DNA of 64,000 nt from Asterias amurensis (Eukaryota; Echinodermata; Asteroidea; Forcipulatida; Asteriidae), in NCBI RefSeq assembly GCF_032118995.1, contig NC_092653.1, forward strand, positions 21,347,202-21,411,201, in the 5' to 3' direction. Under the pieces are notes generated by a model that was not told the DNA's origin, made no database searches, and saw only the letters and a program-made list of their open reading frames with translations. The position numbers were made by a program, and so were the translations under genes. Below, piece by piece: positions 22,715-34,507 of this stretch (position 1 is its first letter; each line of letters begins with the position of its first letter).

Positions 22715-23066
22715 TTGTGTTTTCCTATTGGGGATTATTCTTCCTGCATAAACCACTCTGAAATTTTCAGCGATATCTCAAAAACGTGACCACCTTTGAA
22801 AATGAGATTTTCACAAGTTAGTTTTAGTGTACAATTTACATTTTATATAGGATTCAAACAATCGAACGTCTCCCAAACCCAAAGGTATACTTTGCCTCCA
22901 CGTTCACAAGAAAAAAGGGAAGCGAGCACAACTTTATTTTGCATTGGTAATGTTGTGGACATTTTGAAGGTATTACGCATGACTGGGAGAGCTGACAAAA
23001 CAGTTGCATTGTGTGATCAGCCGTATCAAACCAGTGGAGTATAAGGAGATCAATATAGTGGAACAA

Positions 23067-23090
23067 CAACAACAACAACAACAAAACGAA
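23067..23090. repeat. (CAA)n microsatellite
   Basis: About eight units of CAA after GGAACAA. Non-coding. Confidence 0.8.
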
Positions 23091-23177
23091 CCGAGTTTTG
23101 TTGTGGGGGTAAATTTTCATTAACTTCGGGCTAAAATATTTCTCATGTAAAATAGTGCTGGCATCAAGTATAAATAT

Positions 23178-23290
23178 CCAAAGGCGTCTCGGGTTGGACT
23201 TGAACCCACGACATCCACATTCTAGAGCAACTAGTCTTCACCTCCAGACTGCTGATTGGAATTCTGGAACTGTAAGGTAATACTGGCCCA
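23178..23290 (-). repeat. tRNA-like SINE head, minus orientation
   Basis: The sequence GGTTGGACTTGAACCCACGACATCC and TCTAGAGCAACTAGTCTTCACCTCCAGACTGCTGATTGG is the complement of a B-box-like GGGTTCAAGTCC and of the SINE phrase around CAGCAGTCTGGAG. No intact tRNA gene is seen. Confidence 0.45.
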
Positions 23291-23423
23291 GAGCATTACA
23301 TTTCTGTTCTGAAATTCCCAGTCGACTTTGATTAGTTCAACAGGTTTAATAAAGATGCTAGGCTTCGTTTACTGACTCCACTTGCAACAAAATGTATCCT
23401 TGATCAACGTCAGTTCACATTAA

Positions 23424-23723
23424 AGGCACTGGACACTATTGGTAATTACTCAAAATAGTTGTTAGCATAAACATTTCTTTGGTAACGAGCAATGGAGAAC
23501 TGTTGATAATATAAAACGTTGTGAGAAACGGCTCCCTCTGAAGTAACGTAGTTTTTAGAAGAAGCAATTTCTCACTAAATATTTGAATTTGTATCATTAA
23601 TATCTCGCAACTTCGACGACCGATTGAGCTCAAATTTTAACAGGTTTGTTATTTAATGCATATGTTGGGACACACCAACTGTGAAGACTGGTCTTTGGCA
23701 ATTACCGATAGTGTCTAGTGTAT
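23424..23723. repeat. Family A foldback element
   Basis: Flanked by TTAA on both sides (23420-23423 and 23724-23727). The ends AGGCACTGGACACTATTGG and CGATAGTGTCTAGTGTA are inverted. The centre is deleted compared with the 378-bp form. Confidence 0.8.
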
Positions 23724-24540
23724 TTAAAGGGAACGTATACCCTTTCATTGAACCCGTTTGATTTTGTTATTGTATTAATCCTATGTGTAGACAAGTAATC
23801 TACACAGTGAACTTTAATTTCAAAAGGCATAGTAGCATTTTTTACATCACCGAAAATCCGGAGCTGTTATGTCCACGAAGGAAGAACAGTCTGAGAATCG
23901 TTTCCGACACAAACGCTACTTATATATTTTTAGATAATAATTGTGGCTTCTTATATAGCGCACATGTCTGTCACTCAACGATGCTCCTGGCGCTGTAACA
24001 TACAGTATTTCCTGCCAGATGGACTGCGTTTGAATTATGGGACCTAATTCTGATAGCACCATGTAATGCTTTACAAGGTGCTGTGGCGCAATTTGCTGAG
24101 ATAAATCTGATGTTTTTCCCACATATCCCGATAGCTCCGTAGTAAAATGATTTTCAAAACTTTTAATTTCGAAAGCAGCGATATCTCAAAACGTGACCAA
24201 ATGAAAATTTTCACAAGGTAATATTTTATTGTAGCCTATAAATATGTCCATAATTCAGGGTCAAACAATTGAAGTTGTTTAAAAATCAAAAGGTGTATTT
24301 TCACTTAAACGTTCTGCTAGGAATGTTGTGCATGTTGTATTTGCTTATAATAAGGACACGTCAACTACGAAATGTATATCTGGGATTAGCCTTCTCGTAT
24401 AATATGCCGGTTCAAATGAAACTATTTCTGATGGATGGGGCTGACTACCGATATTTTTGATTGAAGGAAAATATTCTATAATTTTTGTAAGGGCTAATGC
24501 CTTCGGACTTGGGCACTTTAGGCTATAAAAGGCGTTTGTT

Positions 24541-24714
24541 ATGAAATGAATAAAATGGTTGGGAAGATGTTTGAAAGGAAAACCTCAAAATTTCGAGGCA
24601 TTGTGTGAACCATGATACTCTACTTTTAAAACTTCTTTCAAAAATCATATCCATTTCATATTCCAAACGCGTTTCTAGACCCGCCGCATCCAAAGGCATT
24701 GTTTCCCTTCAAAA
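24541..24714. repeat. Family C-related fragment
   Basis: TGGTTGGGAAGATGTTTGAAAGG, AATTTCGAGGCATTGTGTG, CTACTTTTAAAACTTCTTTC and CGCATCCAAAGGCATTG resemble the right half of the 57269-57650 element. Confidence 0.5.
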
Positions 24715-25184
24715 TCTTCAACAAGTACTTGTTGATCTGTAATGGAGAGATTTAGTGTATGGTTGTGTTATGTAATATTATGATGAACAAAACGATAGGC
24801 TTCTCAATTGCAAAATAAAAACAAGGTACATAATGTACATGTCACGTTTTTGTAGATAAATATTATGAAAACACTTCTCCATTGAACTTTAACCTGTCAC
24901 GAACAAGGTCATACCTCTGGCTATCTTGGTTTTAAAAACTGATATGCTTTGTTGAGATTTTTCAAACTTTAGATTTTAAAAACTAAAGTTTACGTCTCGA
25001 CATTGAAGTAGGCCCAATGTTCCCTGAACACTATCTGTGCGGAAGTTTCAGAACTTTTATCTATTAATCCAAGCACAAAGCAAATAGTAATTCAGATAGG
25101 TTGGCCTCATGCTCCATACATTATTATTAATCAAAACAATAGTGCAGATTTAGAACAGAGTTTGTGAAACTTCAGTTATTCAAG

Positions 25185-26651
25185 ATGGCGTTTTTGAAAG
25201 AGATCCTTCTTCTGTTGGTGATCATACTACTTGGGGTTAAGTCCACGGAGAGCCATGTTCTGGGCTTAGGGTCCCGGGTTCATGACGGGGTTCACACGGC
25301 GGGTGATCAGACGGGCAGCAAGCTGACGAAGTACATCAAAACACCGGACAGTGTAATCGAGCAGGGTGGCGAGAGGAGCAAACGGGCGGCCTTCATGGTG
25401 GAAGGGACGGTATGGTGTGGAGTCGGGGACACGGCCACTTCGTACTCTGATCTTGGTTACCATCGAGAAACAGATACCTGTTGCAGGGATCATGACCATT
25501 GCCCAGCTATGATAACTGGCTTCTCTTGGAAGTATGATGTGTTTAACTACATGCCGTATACCATCAATTTGTGTGGATGTGATGAAAGGTGAGGATTAAA
25601 ATCTATTATTATTTCGGCTATAAAACCTATACAAATGCAAAAGTTATTAGGTTTTTCAGTTGGAATTGGCCTACAATAGTATTGAATGAATTAGTTTGGT
25701 AATTGGAACCCATTGTTTGTTTCAATCTTAATTGAGATCATAATATTAATATACCATAAAACTAACATGAAAGCTTCATTTTAAAAGGTGGTAGCGTTTT
25801 TGAGATATTGCCGTAAATCTGAAGCGGTTGTGTTCACGCAGGAAGAATTATCTGCAATTGGAATACACAATCAGAGAAGACTTAATGTCAAATTCAAATT
25901 ACAGGACCGATACTTTGAGGTGAAAAGTTCCTTTGACTGCTGTAGCTAGGCTTACTTCTTACCAACTTGGTCTAAGTTTTTATCATTATTTTATTGTTTA
26001 GAGTTATACTAAACCTATATGTGAATATATGGACCCTCTTTGTGGGTGTTTGTTTTGAGTAAGAGTTTGAGCTGGGGTTTTTTCTGGTGAAGGATTGATG
26101 CAAACTCGTCAAGCTCGTTTGATACAACCCTTCAGCTAGCCTTGATCAGATCTGATCTGGCCTCGTTTTTTTTAACCTCGTTGATACCTCAAAAGCCATA
26201 CTTGGACCCCGCGGTATCAAGTACTGTTAAGTGTCATTCGGTACAGTATCTATGCATTTCGTGAAGTCAGAGCAGGCCGGTGCTTGCGTAAAGAGCCCTG
26301 GACAAGGCTACCCTTCAGCCAGTCAAAGACACCAATCTTCTTTAGTTTATTTTGGCATTTCTTAAGTTGATTTTCCCGCCCATTTTATCTCTCAGGTTCC
26401 GGGACTGTCTTTTGGCGGCAAACACAAGCGTCTCACAAGAAGTTGGTGCTTTCTTCTTCGACACCCTCAGGCCGATGTGTTTTAATCTTTCCGAACCGAC
26501 CGAGCGGTGCCTGAGCTGGGGATGGTTTGGGAACTGTTATGAATACGGCATGAGAAGGACCGCCACGATGGGGTCAAGCGGACACTTTCTGATTAAGAAC
26601 GAGGTTGAAAATATCAATGATAACATGGAGCTCGACGATGATACCGAATGA
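25185..26651 (+). CDS. Secreted phospholipase A2, group III type (short pro-region form)
   Basis: Predicted calcium-dependent secreted phospholipase A2. Exon 1 is 25185-25588 and exon 2 is 26396-26651; the intron has GT-AG borders and splits an Arg codon (AG/G), giving 219 aa. The ATG at 25185 sits in a strong context (A at -3, G at +4); the frame is open a little further upstream, but only from a GTG. Residues 1-23 form a leader with a hydrophobic core. RSKR at 64-67 is a likely convertase site ahead of the catalytic domain. That domain shows the WCG calcium loop (77-79) and CCRDHDHC with His103 and Asp104 as the catalytic pair, then the CGCD block. Exon 2 carries FRDCL and further cysteines, and ends with an acidic tail. 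The pro-region is far shorter than in the neighbouring minus-strand paralogue, but intron phase and position are the same. The biological role is not known. Confidence 0.92.
25589..26395 (+). other. Intron of the plus-strand phospholipase gene
   Basis: About 0.8 kb between donor GTGAGG and acceptor TCTCTCAG. It contains the dispersed phrase GTTTTTGAGATATTGCCGTAAATCTGAAGCGG near 25797. Nothing else is recognised. Confidence 0.7.
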
Positions 26652-26696
26652 CATGTTTAATTATGGCACACTCTAAAAACAGCCAGGTCCGAATTT

Positions 26697-26905
26697 ACCA
26701 GATTCCAGTGTGGCAGGAGATTCTGTTCACATGGCAAACTGTGTACAAACTTCCTCTGATAGCGCCCTCTTTTGAACCATACTCCTCCAGCAGTGTTAAT
26801 TTCCTATAAGATGGGGGACCGATCCTCCAGCGGGCAGAATTTCCTGACATCGGATCCGTCATGGTGGCCTGACCCTTTTCTGGGTCACAGTCGATACCCA
26901 ACAGT
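26697..26905. repeat. Dispersed repeat shared with 7300-7445
   Basis: AACTGTGTACAAACTTCCTCTGATAGCGCCCTCTTTTGAACCAT is nearly the same as the 7320 region. Non-coding, just after the phospholipase stop. Confidence 0.55.
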
Positions 26906-27107
26906 CTCAGACAATTAGTTGTTTTGTTTTAAACAAAAATCAACAAACTTGGTTACACTGTTACCAAAAATAGCGACCTTTTCTTGATTTGCACTTATGG
27001 CTTTCCATAGTTTACTAATCTGGGTTGGCAAAAACTCGGGCTGTGACGTTGCAAAAGAATGAGCGCCCTCTTGTGATACTTTTGAAATTCTTTGCAGGGC
27101 CTATCCG

Positions 27108-27187
27108 TCGGGCGGGGCCAGGGGTTGGGGCAGGGCCAGGGGAGGGGGGCAGGGCCAGGGGAGGGGGCAGGGCCAGAGGAGGGGGTA
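27108..27187 (+). repeat. G-rich tandem repeat (GGGGCAGGGCCAGGGGAGG)
   Basis: Four imperfect units of about 20 bp with GGGG runs at regular spacing. The G strand could form quadruplexes. Non-coding. Confidence 0.75.
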
Positions 27188-28345
27188 GTTGAATATAAAT
27201 TTGTCATCAGTAAGATCTAGGTCTAGGAGTTGGAACAAATCCTGAGAAATTCTGACATCCGCTTCTAACGAAATACCTTAACATTCCAAGCAATTATTAC
27301 AATTCCATGAGTATTCTTTTATTAGGTTGAATAGAAACCATTTTACTTGGGGTAAATTTAATTAAATAAAATCATTTGAAATCACGATGATTCCTGTAAA
27401 ACCTGTGAGATTTTTTTTTGTTCCACCTTCTACTCCATCTAAAATACATTGTTTTCACACTGTTCAGGCACAAGAAATAAACAGAAAACAAACCACAAAT
27501 CAAGCATTAAGGTCTTTGAGGGCATTTTATAAAATTCTATACTGGTTCATCAAATTACAAAATATCCTGACAGGAGTTTATGGTAAGAAAGGTTGAATGA
27601 AACGTGTCATTGTGAAGAATTTACATTCATGTTGTATTTGTAAATTGTCATTTATGAGTAAAAATAACAACACCCCCGGGCAGTACATATTTGTTTACGT
27701 CCAAAAGATACTACACAAATACAGTAAAACTATATGAATATTAATATTTACAATTCATATTACAGTTAATGTACTAATTAGGAATAATACAGAAGGTAAG
27801 CGCAGAGGGCTGTACCCACAATTTAATAACCTAAAATAAAAATAAACAAATACCTAGAGACTCGTTAGAATACTTTTCCAGATGATGACTCTTAAGAGTA
27901 GGGAATTTAGTTGTTTATAAAACTATAATTCCACTTCTAGCTCTTAAAATTATTATCTTATTTGAACAATGTTTAATTTCTGTATAGACTACTTGCATAT
28001 GATAGCACAATCTGGAAAAAACCGCCATCCCCAAAAGGAGGCAGCTCATTGGATGATAGCAGTGCGTAAAAACATGCGTGTGACCTCAGTGTACTTGGTA
28101 GCATTAAGCATTATACAAGGGCATCTATTGATATCCGAAGACCCATTACACAACGCAGAGTGCACCTCTGAACAAGTTCTCCTATTTCCCTCATGTTGGG
28201 AGTCAAATCTTTTGCGCACAATTTTGACTCCCAAAATGGCCGACAGGATAGGCGCGTGTAAGTGCGCTGCGCATTGCGCAAGGGGTCCATACCATCTACT
28301 GATTCCATGTATGCAATCATAGTTCTGTTGACCCAGTTCACCAGG

Positions 28346-28541
28346 GCTAAATTTCATAAAGCCTTAAGCAAAAAAAAAAAGTGATAAGCACAGAAAAGTA
28401 TTGCTTAACAGAAACGGGTTACCAGCCAAAATTACCTTAAGTTTACATTGTTGTGACTGGTGCCCCACTCAATTATTGCTTACCAAAGAAATTTTCTTAG
28501 CAGAATTTTCTGCCTAACAGCTTCATGAAATTGGGCCCTGA
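28346..28541. repeat. Family G foldback element
   Basis: The left end AGGGCTAAATTTCATAAAGCC is mirrored by GCTTCATGAAATTGGGCCCT at the right. An internal TTACCAGCCAAAATTACC / GACTGGTGCCCC phrase is shared with 31440 and 33600. Confidence 0.65.
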
Positions 28542-29356
28542 CGTCAACAAAATAAACTTCATTACGCCAATTTTGGAGTCACTGCTGCGTGTGCACGTTA
28601 TACAGTGAAGCGTGCATTTAAGAGGACACTTTTACACCCTTGCCTCAACTTGTACATGCAATTTTACTCCAAAAAATGGCGCGTGTGACAGACAGTAGCA
28701 ATGTGTAACATTGGTGCACAGAACCAACATCAAGAAAATTTGTGGAGACCAATATTATTTCTAAGTCCGCAAGTCAGAAACTTACCCCTTGTTAAAGTCA
28801 CATTGATTGATAGGATAGTAGTAACGAACCATGAATTAACGATTTCCATTTGTAGAGGATCTTAATTTTTACGGTAAAACGATGTGTTCACAGTTCTGCC
28901 AGTCAAAAATCTTAAATAATACTCATAAAATAACATATTAAAATTTAAGAGACCACGGAAAATAGATTAAAGAAGAAATTGTTAAAATGACAAACATCCA
29001 CTACATTGAAAATCTTCACACTCTCTCTTTACTTTGTTAATCATAGCCCAAAATCTACAAAAAAAATTATAAGAAGAAGAATTGGTGACAAGTTTAAAAC
29101 ACAACTATTTGGAGAGTTATTCTACTATGGAACTGTACGGGTGTTAATTAATAAACCTTTAGTTGAATATGGATGGAAGATTTGTTAAAACATTCCGACA
29201 CAACAAACAATGATGAAATATCATAATATGTCATGTTTCATCCCTAGACAGTGCTAAGAGACATACCGCTCAAACCCTGTTACATTCTATCTACTCAAAA
29301 TTCTCACACACCAATCCTGGTTTTGCCTCGGTTTTTGAATAAGCAAACATGACCTG

Positions 29357-29573
29357 GGCCTAATTTCATGCTTACCACCGATTTCTGCGCTTACAATCAC
29401 AATTCCCCACTTACGTGCAAGGGCCGAATTTCTGCGCTAGCCTCCGTAAGCGTTGAATGCCTAGTAACGTTGACTACGCACGCGCGGAAGCCAAAATTTG
29501 CCACTAACCCGTGAAATACGCTTGCCATGAGCATAGAATTCCGTGCTTATGGTAAGCAGATCCATGAAACTTA
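29357..29573. repeat. Family G-like foldback element
   Basis: GGGCCTAATTTCATGCTTACC at left is mirrored by GGTAAGCAGATCCATGAAAC at right, with AAGGGCCGAATTTCTGCGC within. Confidence 0.55.
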
Positions 29574-30107
29574 GCACAGGAGTCTTTCTAAATCAGAATT
29601 GTTCACCTTTTAGTAACTCAAATGCAAGTGATTTTGGTTTTGCAGTACTGAATCAAACACCAGTTTGATTTTTCCATTCTAGCAAATTGAAGTTTCCAAA
29701 ATCCATTCCCCTTTTTGTCTTGGTTTCGTTGTATTCAGCAAGTCATCATGTAAAGCATTGTTTATCGGGAAGAACACAGAACCCTTCAAAATGTAATTTA
29801 CTTATAAACCAAACGGCTAGGAGTGGCATATATTCCACATAGGAGTGGCCTGCCAAAATCAATCGGAATCAACAAAACCCAGAAACTTCTGAAGGATTTT
29901 GCTGTACATGTGTATAAGGTTTATAAAATGTAAAACAATAATAACATTTGCACTTGTAGAGCATTCAAATCCTGCGTTACTTTTCTGCAAAGGAACTTGA
30001 ATGTAATAAGGGGGATTTTGTAAACAAGTTTTAAAAACTGGGCAAGTGGTTTAAAATTTCAAACAGCTTCTTTAGCTCTGGATGTAATTGCTACATGAGA
30101 CTTGAGG

Positions 30108-30284
30108 CATGGTCATACTGCAGCGATAACATAAACAATAACGATCCCGACGCAAAGAGAACGCACTCTATTGGTTGAATAGCACCACGCAGAATACGCA
30201 CAAGTCCATTAAACCAATATAATGCGTTCTCTTTGCATTATGATCGTTATTGCTTTCGTTATCCCTGCAGTGTGACTCAGCCTT
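30108..30284. repeat. Foldback element with CTGCAGCGATAAC ends
   Basis: The left arm (GGTCATACTGCAGCGATAAC, ACAATAACGATCC, GCAAAGAGAACGCA) is mirrored by TGCGTTCTCTTTGCATTATGATCGTTATTG and GTTATCCCTGCAGTGTGACTC. The arms are about 70 bp. Confidence 0.75.
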
Positions 30285-31381
30285 TTATGAGGAGTATTTG
30301 TATTCCAGTCAAATCAAGCAGCAAATATAAAGGTTTGTGGTTGAAGTTTTGTGAACTCAAACTTCCTTGGCTACTATTTGTTCACCCTTCATGAAGCCAT
30401 CAGAATCTGTGCTCAATTTCATGCAACTGCTTAATACACTGGAATACTGTGCTCACTGCAACAGACTAATGGCGCAGTCTCATGATTTTGAGCACCGACA
30501 GCATTTAGTAACTCAAAACTATCCTGGATTTGTTATTTTTATATTTAACCTCTAGAGACCATTCGTTTTTGTATATACATGTACAAGCACCATAAAATGC
30601 CTAGACATTGTTAATTTCTTTCAATTTCATCAGTAAAAATGTCAACCGAAATAACATGAAATAGACTATTTAGTTTTGTGTTTAGATATTGGAAAATTTC
30701 ATATTCAGACATGACCTTTACTTTGACCTCATTATGTGAATGGTCAAACTTTGCAGCCATTTGCTTAAGGCATTTTGGCGCATGCCGCTTTTGACCGCTA
30801 TGGTCTCTAAAGGATAAATAATGGTTTGTTTCTGGTCTGCAAAAAAGCATCCAACAAAATCAAGAAGATCAGGGACGGATATTTCAAGATTTTCATTCTT
30901 GGAAACTAGACTCAGTTCTGGAGTTAGATTTGAAAAAAATACTCTAACTGTCTTTTTAAAAAGTCATTAGGCACTTGTCATTTGAGATGGGTCGCATAAA
31001 TTGTGTTTGGAATTACTAAAATGTACTCAAATATCTCAGAAAACTAGGATCGCTCAATTGCAAAAATCTAAGAGTGTGCAAAATTGAAAAAATATGTTTT
31101 TCAAACAACATCTAATTCAATGGGCTAGAGCGGCACAGTGTGTACATAATAGAGAGGTTTTGCATGAGTACAGATACAGATACAAATACGTATATAATAA
31201 TTGTATCCGTATTTCTACTGACGTGTATGAGCTCCTGTATCCGTTGCTAATGTGTGAACAAAACATGATAGTGGCGGATTTGCGTCACGTGAACACAAAA
31301 AGTGTCGACGTATCAGTTTCTGTATTCCGTAGACTTGCGAAGCCTCTCTTTTAATGCTTTCATCAAAGAAGGCTACACATA

Positions 31382-31575
31382 CCAGGGTCAAATTTCAACA
31401 TGCTGCTAACAGAAAAAGCTGCTCAGCAGTCGGTCTCTGCTTTAGCAAACATGAGCAGGGGACCAGTCAGTATAAATTACACAGTAACGAGGCTGGTAGC
31501 CTAATTCTGCTAAGCAAGATTGATTCTGCTGAGCAGTTTCTTAAAGGCTTTCTGAAAATGGACCCCGTCAGTTTT
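31382..31575. repeat. Family G-like foldback element
   Basis: It starts CCAGGGTCAAATTTCAACATGCTGC. Repeated GCTAAGCA / TGCTCAGCAG phrases fill the interior. The right end is diverged. Confidence 0.5.
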
Positions 31576-31873
31576 AACCTTTAATTGTGACACAGCAATG
31601 CAAATTTACTGCGATCATAAACGCTGTTTCTTCCCATCGGTCTATGAAATGGTGTACATGTACATTTAAAAATTCTTGTTCTTAACAGCAAGCAGCAAAT
31701 TATCTTATGGTAATACACTCCATGAAATTAACCTTTAGGCTTTGTGACTAGCTATCTAATGACAGCATAAAGGGATAGTATTCCACTACCCTTGGTCAGT
31801 GACTTGACAAGTCACAAAGGGAGACTTTGAAACACTAGGTGGCAGCAGACATACCAGGTGAATTTCAATTCAA

Positions 31874-32175
31874 GCCATAGAGTTATATATGAGAACTAGA
31901 GGGCGCACTGGCCTAGATACACAGCCCCGGCATGCGCGCAGGCAGCCATTTTCTAAGTTGACAAAACAGCATCTCACAGCGTGTGTTTGTGTGGCCATTT
32001 TGTAAGTTGACAAAACGGCATCGCGTAGCGTTCAATAAACACAAATTCCAATGTGTACTTCATATTCAACGCGCAGACAGAATGGAGCACGTGTCTCCTT
32101 GCGGTCCCGTCGCGTTTTATGCAAGCAACATCACCAGTGCACTCAGTAGTTCTTATGTATAACTCTATGGAGCAA
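31874..32175. repeat. Foldback element with CATAGAGTTATATATGAGAACTAGAGG arm
   Basis: CCATAGAGTTATATATGAGAAC at left is mirrored by GTTCTTATGTATAACTCTATGG at right. It carries the CATTTTCTAAGTTGACAAAAC phrase, duplicated near 31998. Same family as 3765-3895. Confidence 0.65.
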
Positions 32176-32834
32176 GCGCACATTTCCAAGAATAGTGGAT
32201 TGACCTGGTAAGTCTGCTGCCACCTAGAGTCCCAAAAAGTCTGTTACACCTACATTCACCTCAATAATAATAGAGTGCCAAATGTGCAAGATGGGGAACT
32301 TGAGTTCTATCTATTGATGCAATGTGAAGTACACTTGGGCCCCATTTCAGTAAGCTATGTTTTGTTGAACCATTGATAGCAATGATCGTTGTCTGCAGTG
32401 ATCTATTTATGCATCAAAAGAGTTGCTTACTAAAATGGCATCCAGTGCACATTTCACACTTAAGGCGGAGCTCCCAATCTTGCGCCTTTAGCGCTCAATA
32501 AAAAAGAGCAAAAATAAAACTCAAGGTTAAAAAACATCATGACAAACTGTCAAAACAGTGTATACAGTGTGTTCATCCAGCTAGGGATGTCAAAAAGGTT
32601 CACTGAGGTGTCCTTAATACTTGACGACATTACAAACATTTTAAGGTCAAATACTCAAGAAAGTATCATGAGGTTCAACAGCAAAGTGCACTGAGCTAAG
32701 CAGCATTAGGAACTTATATTGAGACAACTTGTAGATGAGGCTAACGTAAACAATAAAATTAAATCGTACTATTCAGTACATGGATTAATGAAGAGAACTT
32801 ATTGAGTGATGAGGAGGTAAATAAAACATGTTAA

Positions 32835-33211
32835 AGGAACATGTTGTCTTGGATCGGACGAGTTGATCTTTCAAAAGCGTTTGAAACCGTTATGAAATGC
32901 TTATGGTTAGAAAGATGTCTTAAAAGAAAAATCCTTAGATCTACACAAGTATGACTCCAAATTGCACGGTTTTCCTTTAACGTCGCGAGCGAACATGGTC
33001 GGCCATTATATGGAGTAAAAATTTTGACTCCACAAAATGGCCGACCGTGTTTCTTCGCGACGTAAAAGGAAAACCGTGCAATTTCGTGACATGTTTGTGT
33101 GGATCATTATATTCTTCTTTTAAATTATCTATCTAACCATGTGCATTTCATAACAAACAGTTTCAAACGCTTTTCAAAGACCAACTCGTCCGATCCAAGA
33201 CAACATGTTCC
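32835..33211. repeat. Family C foldback element
   Basis: It starts AGGAACATGTTGTCTTGGATCGG after TTAA (32831-32834) and ends CCGATCCAAGACAACATGTTCCT. The central hairpin reads TGGCCGACC / GGTCGGCCA with GACTCCACAAAATGG. The right TTAA is degraded to TATAA. Confidence 0.8.
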
Positions 33212-33544
33212 TATAACAAGTTGTCAAAATAAGGCACAAATAAAACCAATGCCATGGAAGCATTTTAAAGTCGAGAAAACAAAATATACAATCGTAAAAG
33301 GACTACATTAGTAAAACAACACAATTTTGATGGATCACAAATCAATTTCGAGATACGTTTAGACTGGGCACGCATACGCAATACAGCGTACATCTGTCAC
33401 CCAACTTAGTAGTGCGTTTACACAAATTAAAAATAATGTACAACAAATCGGAACAAAACCAATGCCTAACAGAGAATAAAACACCACAAAATTAAACCAC
33501 TTGCTAAATCTCTTTGAATCAAATGTTCTTACAGGATTATTTCA

Positions 33545-33700
33545 ATGAGCAAATTTGCTAAGCCAAAACAAAATTTGCCGAGGGAAAACAGGTTACCAGC
33601 CAAAACAGCTTGTAATGCATACTCTCTGTGACTGGTCCCCTGCTGTTTTTTTTTCGCTTACCAGATCAAATTATAAAGCTATATTCTCATGAAGCCTGGC
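33545..33700. repeat. Family G-like repeat, diverged
   Basis: GGAAAACAGGTTACCAGCCAAAACAGC and GACTGGTCCCCTGCTG match the interior of the 28346 copy, ending near TCATGAAGCC. Confidence 0.45.
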
Positions 33701-34198
33701 TAAATGTGTGGTGAATCCAGAACCCGACTTGAGTTTGGTACATATATAAAAGCAATCGGGCCATGAATTGCTACACATAGCAGATTTTTTATGATTTATC
33801 AATAAATTTAAACGAGATAAACTAATATAAACTTAACCTGCGCCCAGTCTCAATTGCTTTATACTAATGAGCTAATTTAAAGTCATTAATTAAATTAAAC
33901 TATGTCGAAAAACATTGTTATCTTTGGATTAATTTTAATTACACAAATCTCACAGAGATTTGGTAAATCTCTACATGTACAAGCTATTCTTTAACTTTAG
34001 GTTTACAAACTATTTTAGTGGTAAAATTGTACAGATTTTTTAAACATGTCACGTTTCGTCTTGTACGAAAAATGTTTGTACAATTTTGTTTTTGCCTCGT
34101 CTTATGCCTTAAATCCTGCATTTACTGGCTTGTTCCATAAAGTTTGTTTTTATAAACATGGAGTTCACTCAACTGTCGCTGGTCCTTGGGGTGTCGAT

Positions 34199-34472
34199 TG
34201 TACAGAGTCTCTCATTGGTCAGTTATGCATTGATGTTATTGTACAATGTCTCTAATTGGTTGGGTGGCCATGTACCTCGTCTCTCATTGGTTGGTTGTAT
34301 ATACCGGCGTCACTGTACAGCGTCTCTCATTGGTCAATTCTATGGACTTCTTTGTCTGTTGATTGTCCACTGCCGTCATTGTCTGGAGTCTCTCATTGGT
34401 TGGTTGATCAATGATATCATAGTACGGACTCACTCATTGGCTGTTTATCCTGTTGTCATACCTACGATTGGC
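34199..34472. repeat. Diverged array around CTCTCATTGGTTGG (inverted CCAAT boxes)
   Basis: ATTGG occurs at 34214, 34255, 34286, 34329, 34395, 34436 and 34467, five of the copies within (T)CTCATTGG or TCTAATTGG. The array lies just past the PPP4C stop codon, so it may be in its 3' untranslated region, where the RNA would read CCAAUGAGAGAC repeatedly. Confidence 0.65.
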
Positions 34473-34507
34473 AATGGTCTTGTTTGGTTGGTCGGTGCTC
34501 GTGGCTC

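Larger units (their letters stand above)
27190..30107. other. Gene-free stretch with scattered repeat debris
   Basis: No exon with family resemblance or paired splice sites was found. Family G-type foldbacks lie at 28346-28541 and 29357-29573. A hairpin GGGAGTCAAATCTTTTGCGCACAATTTTGACTCCC occurs at about 28198-28232. The remainder is AT-rich. Confidence 0.45.

Noticed and set aside
25164-25184. Earlier start for the plus-strand phospholipase
   Set aside because: The frame is open but begins with GTG; the ATG at 25185 has a strong context and gives a normal signal peptide.
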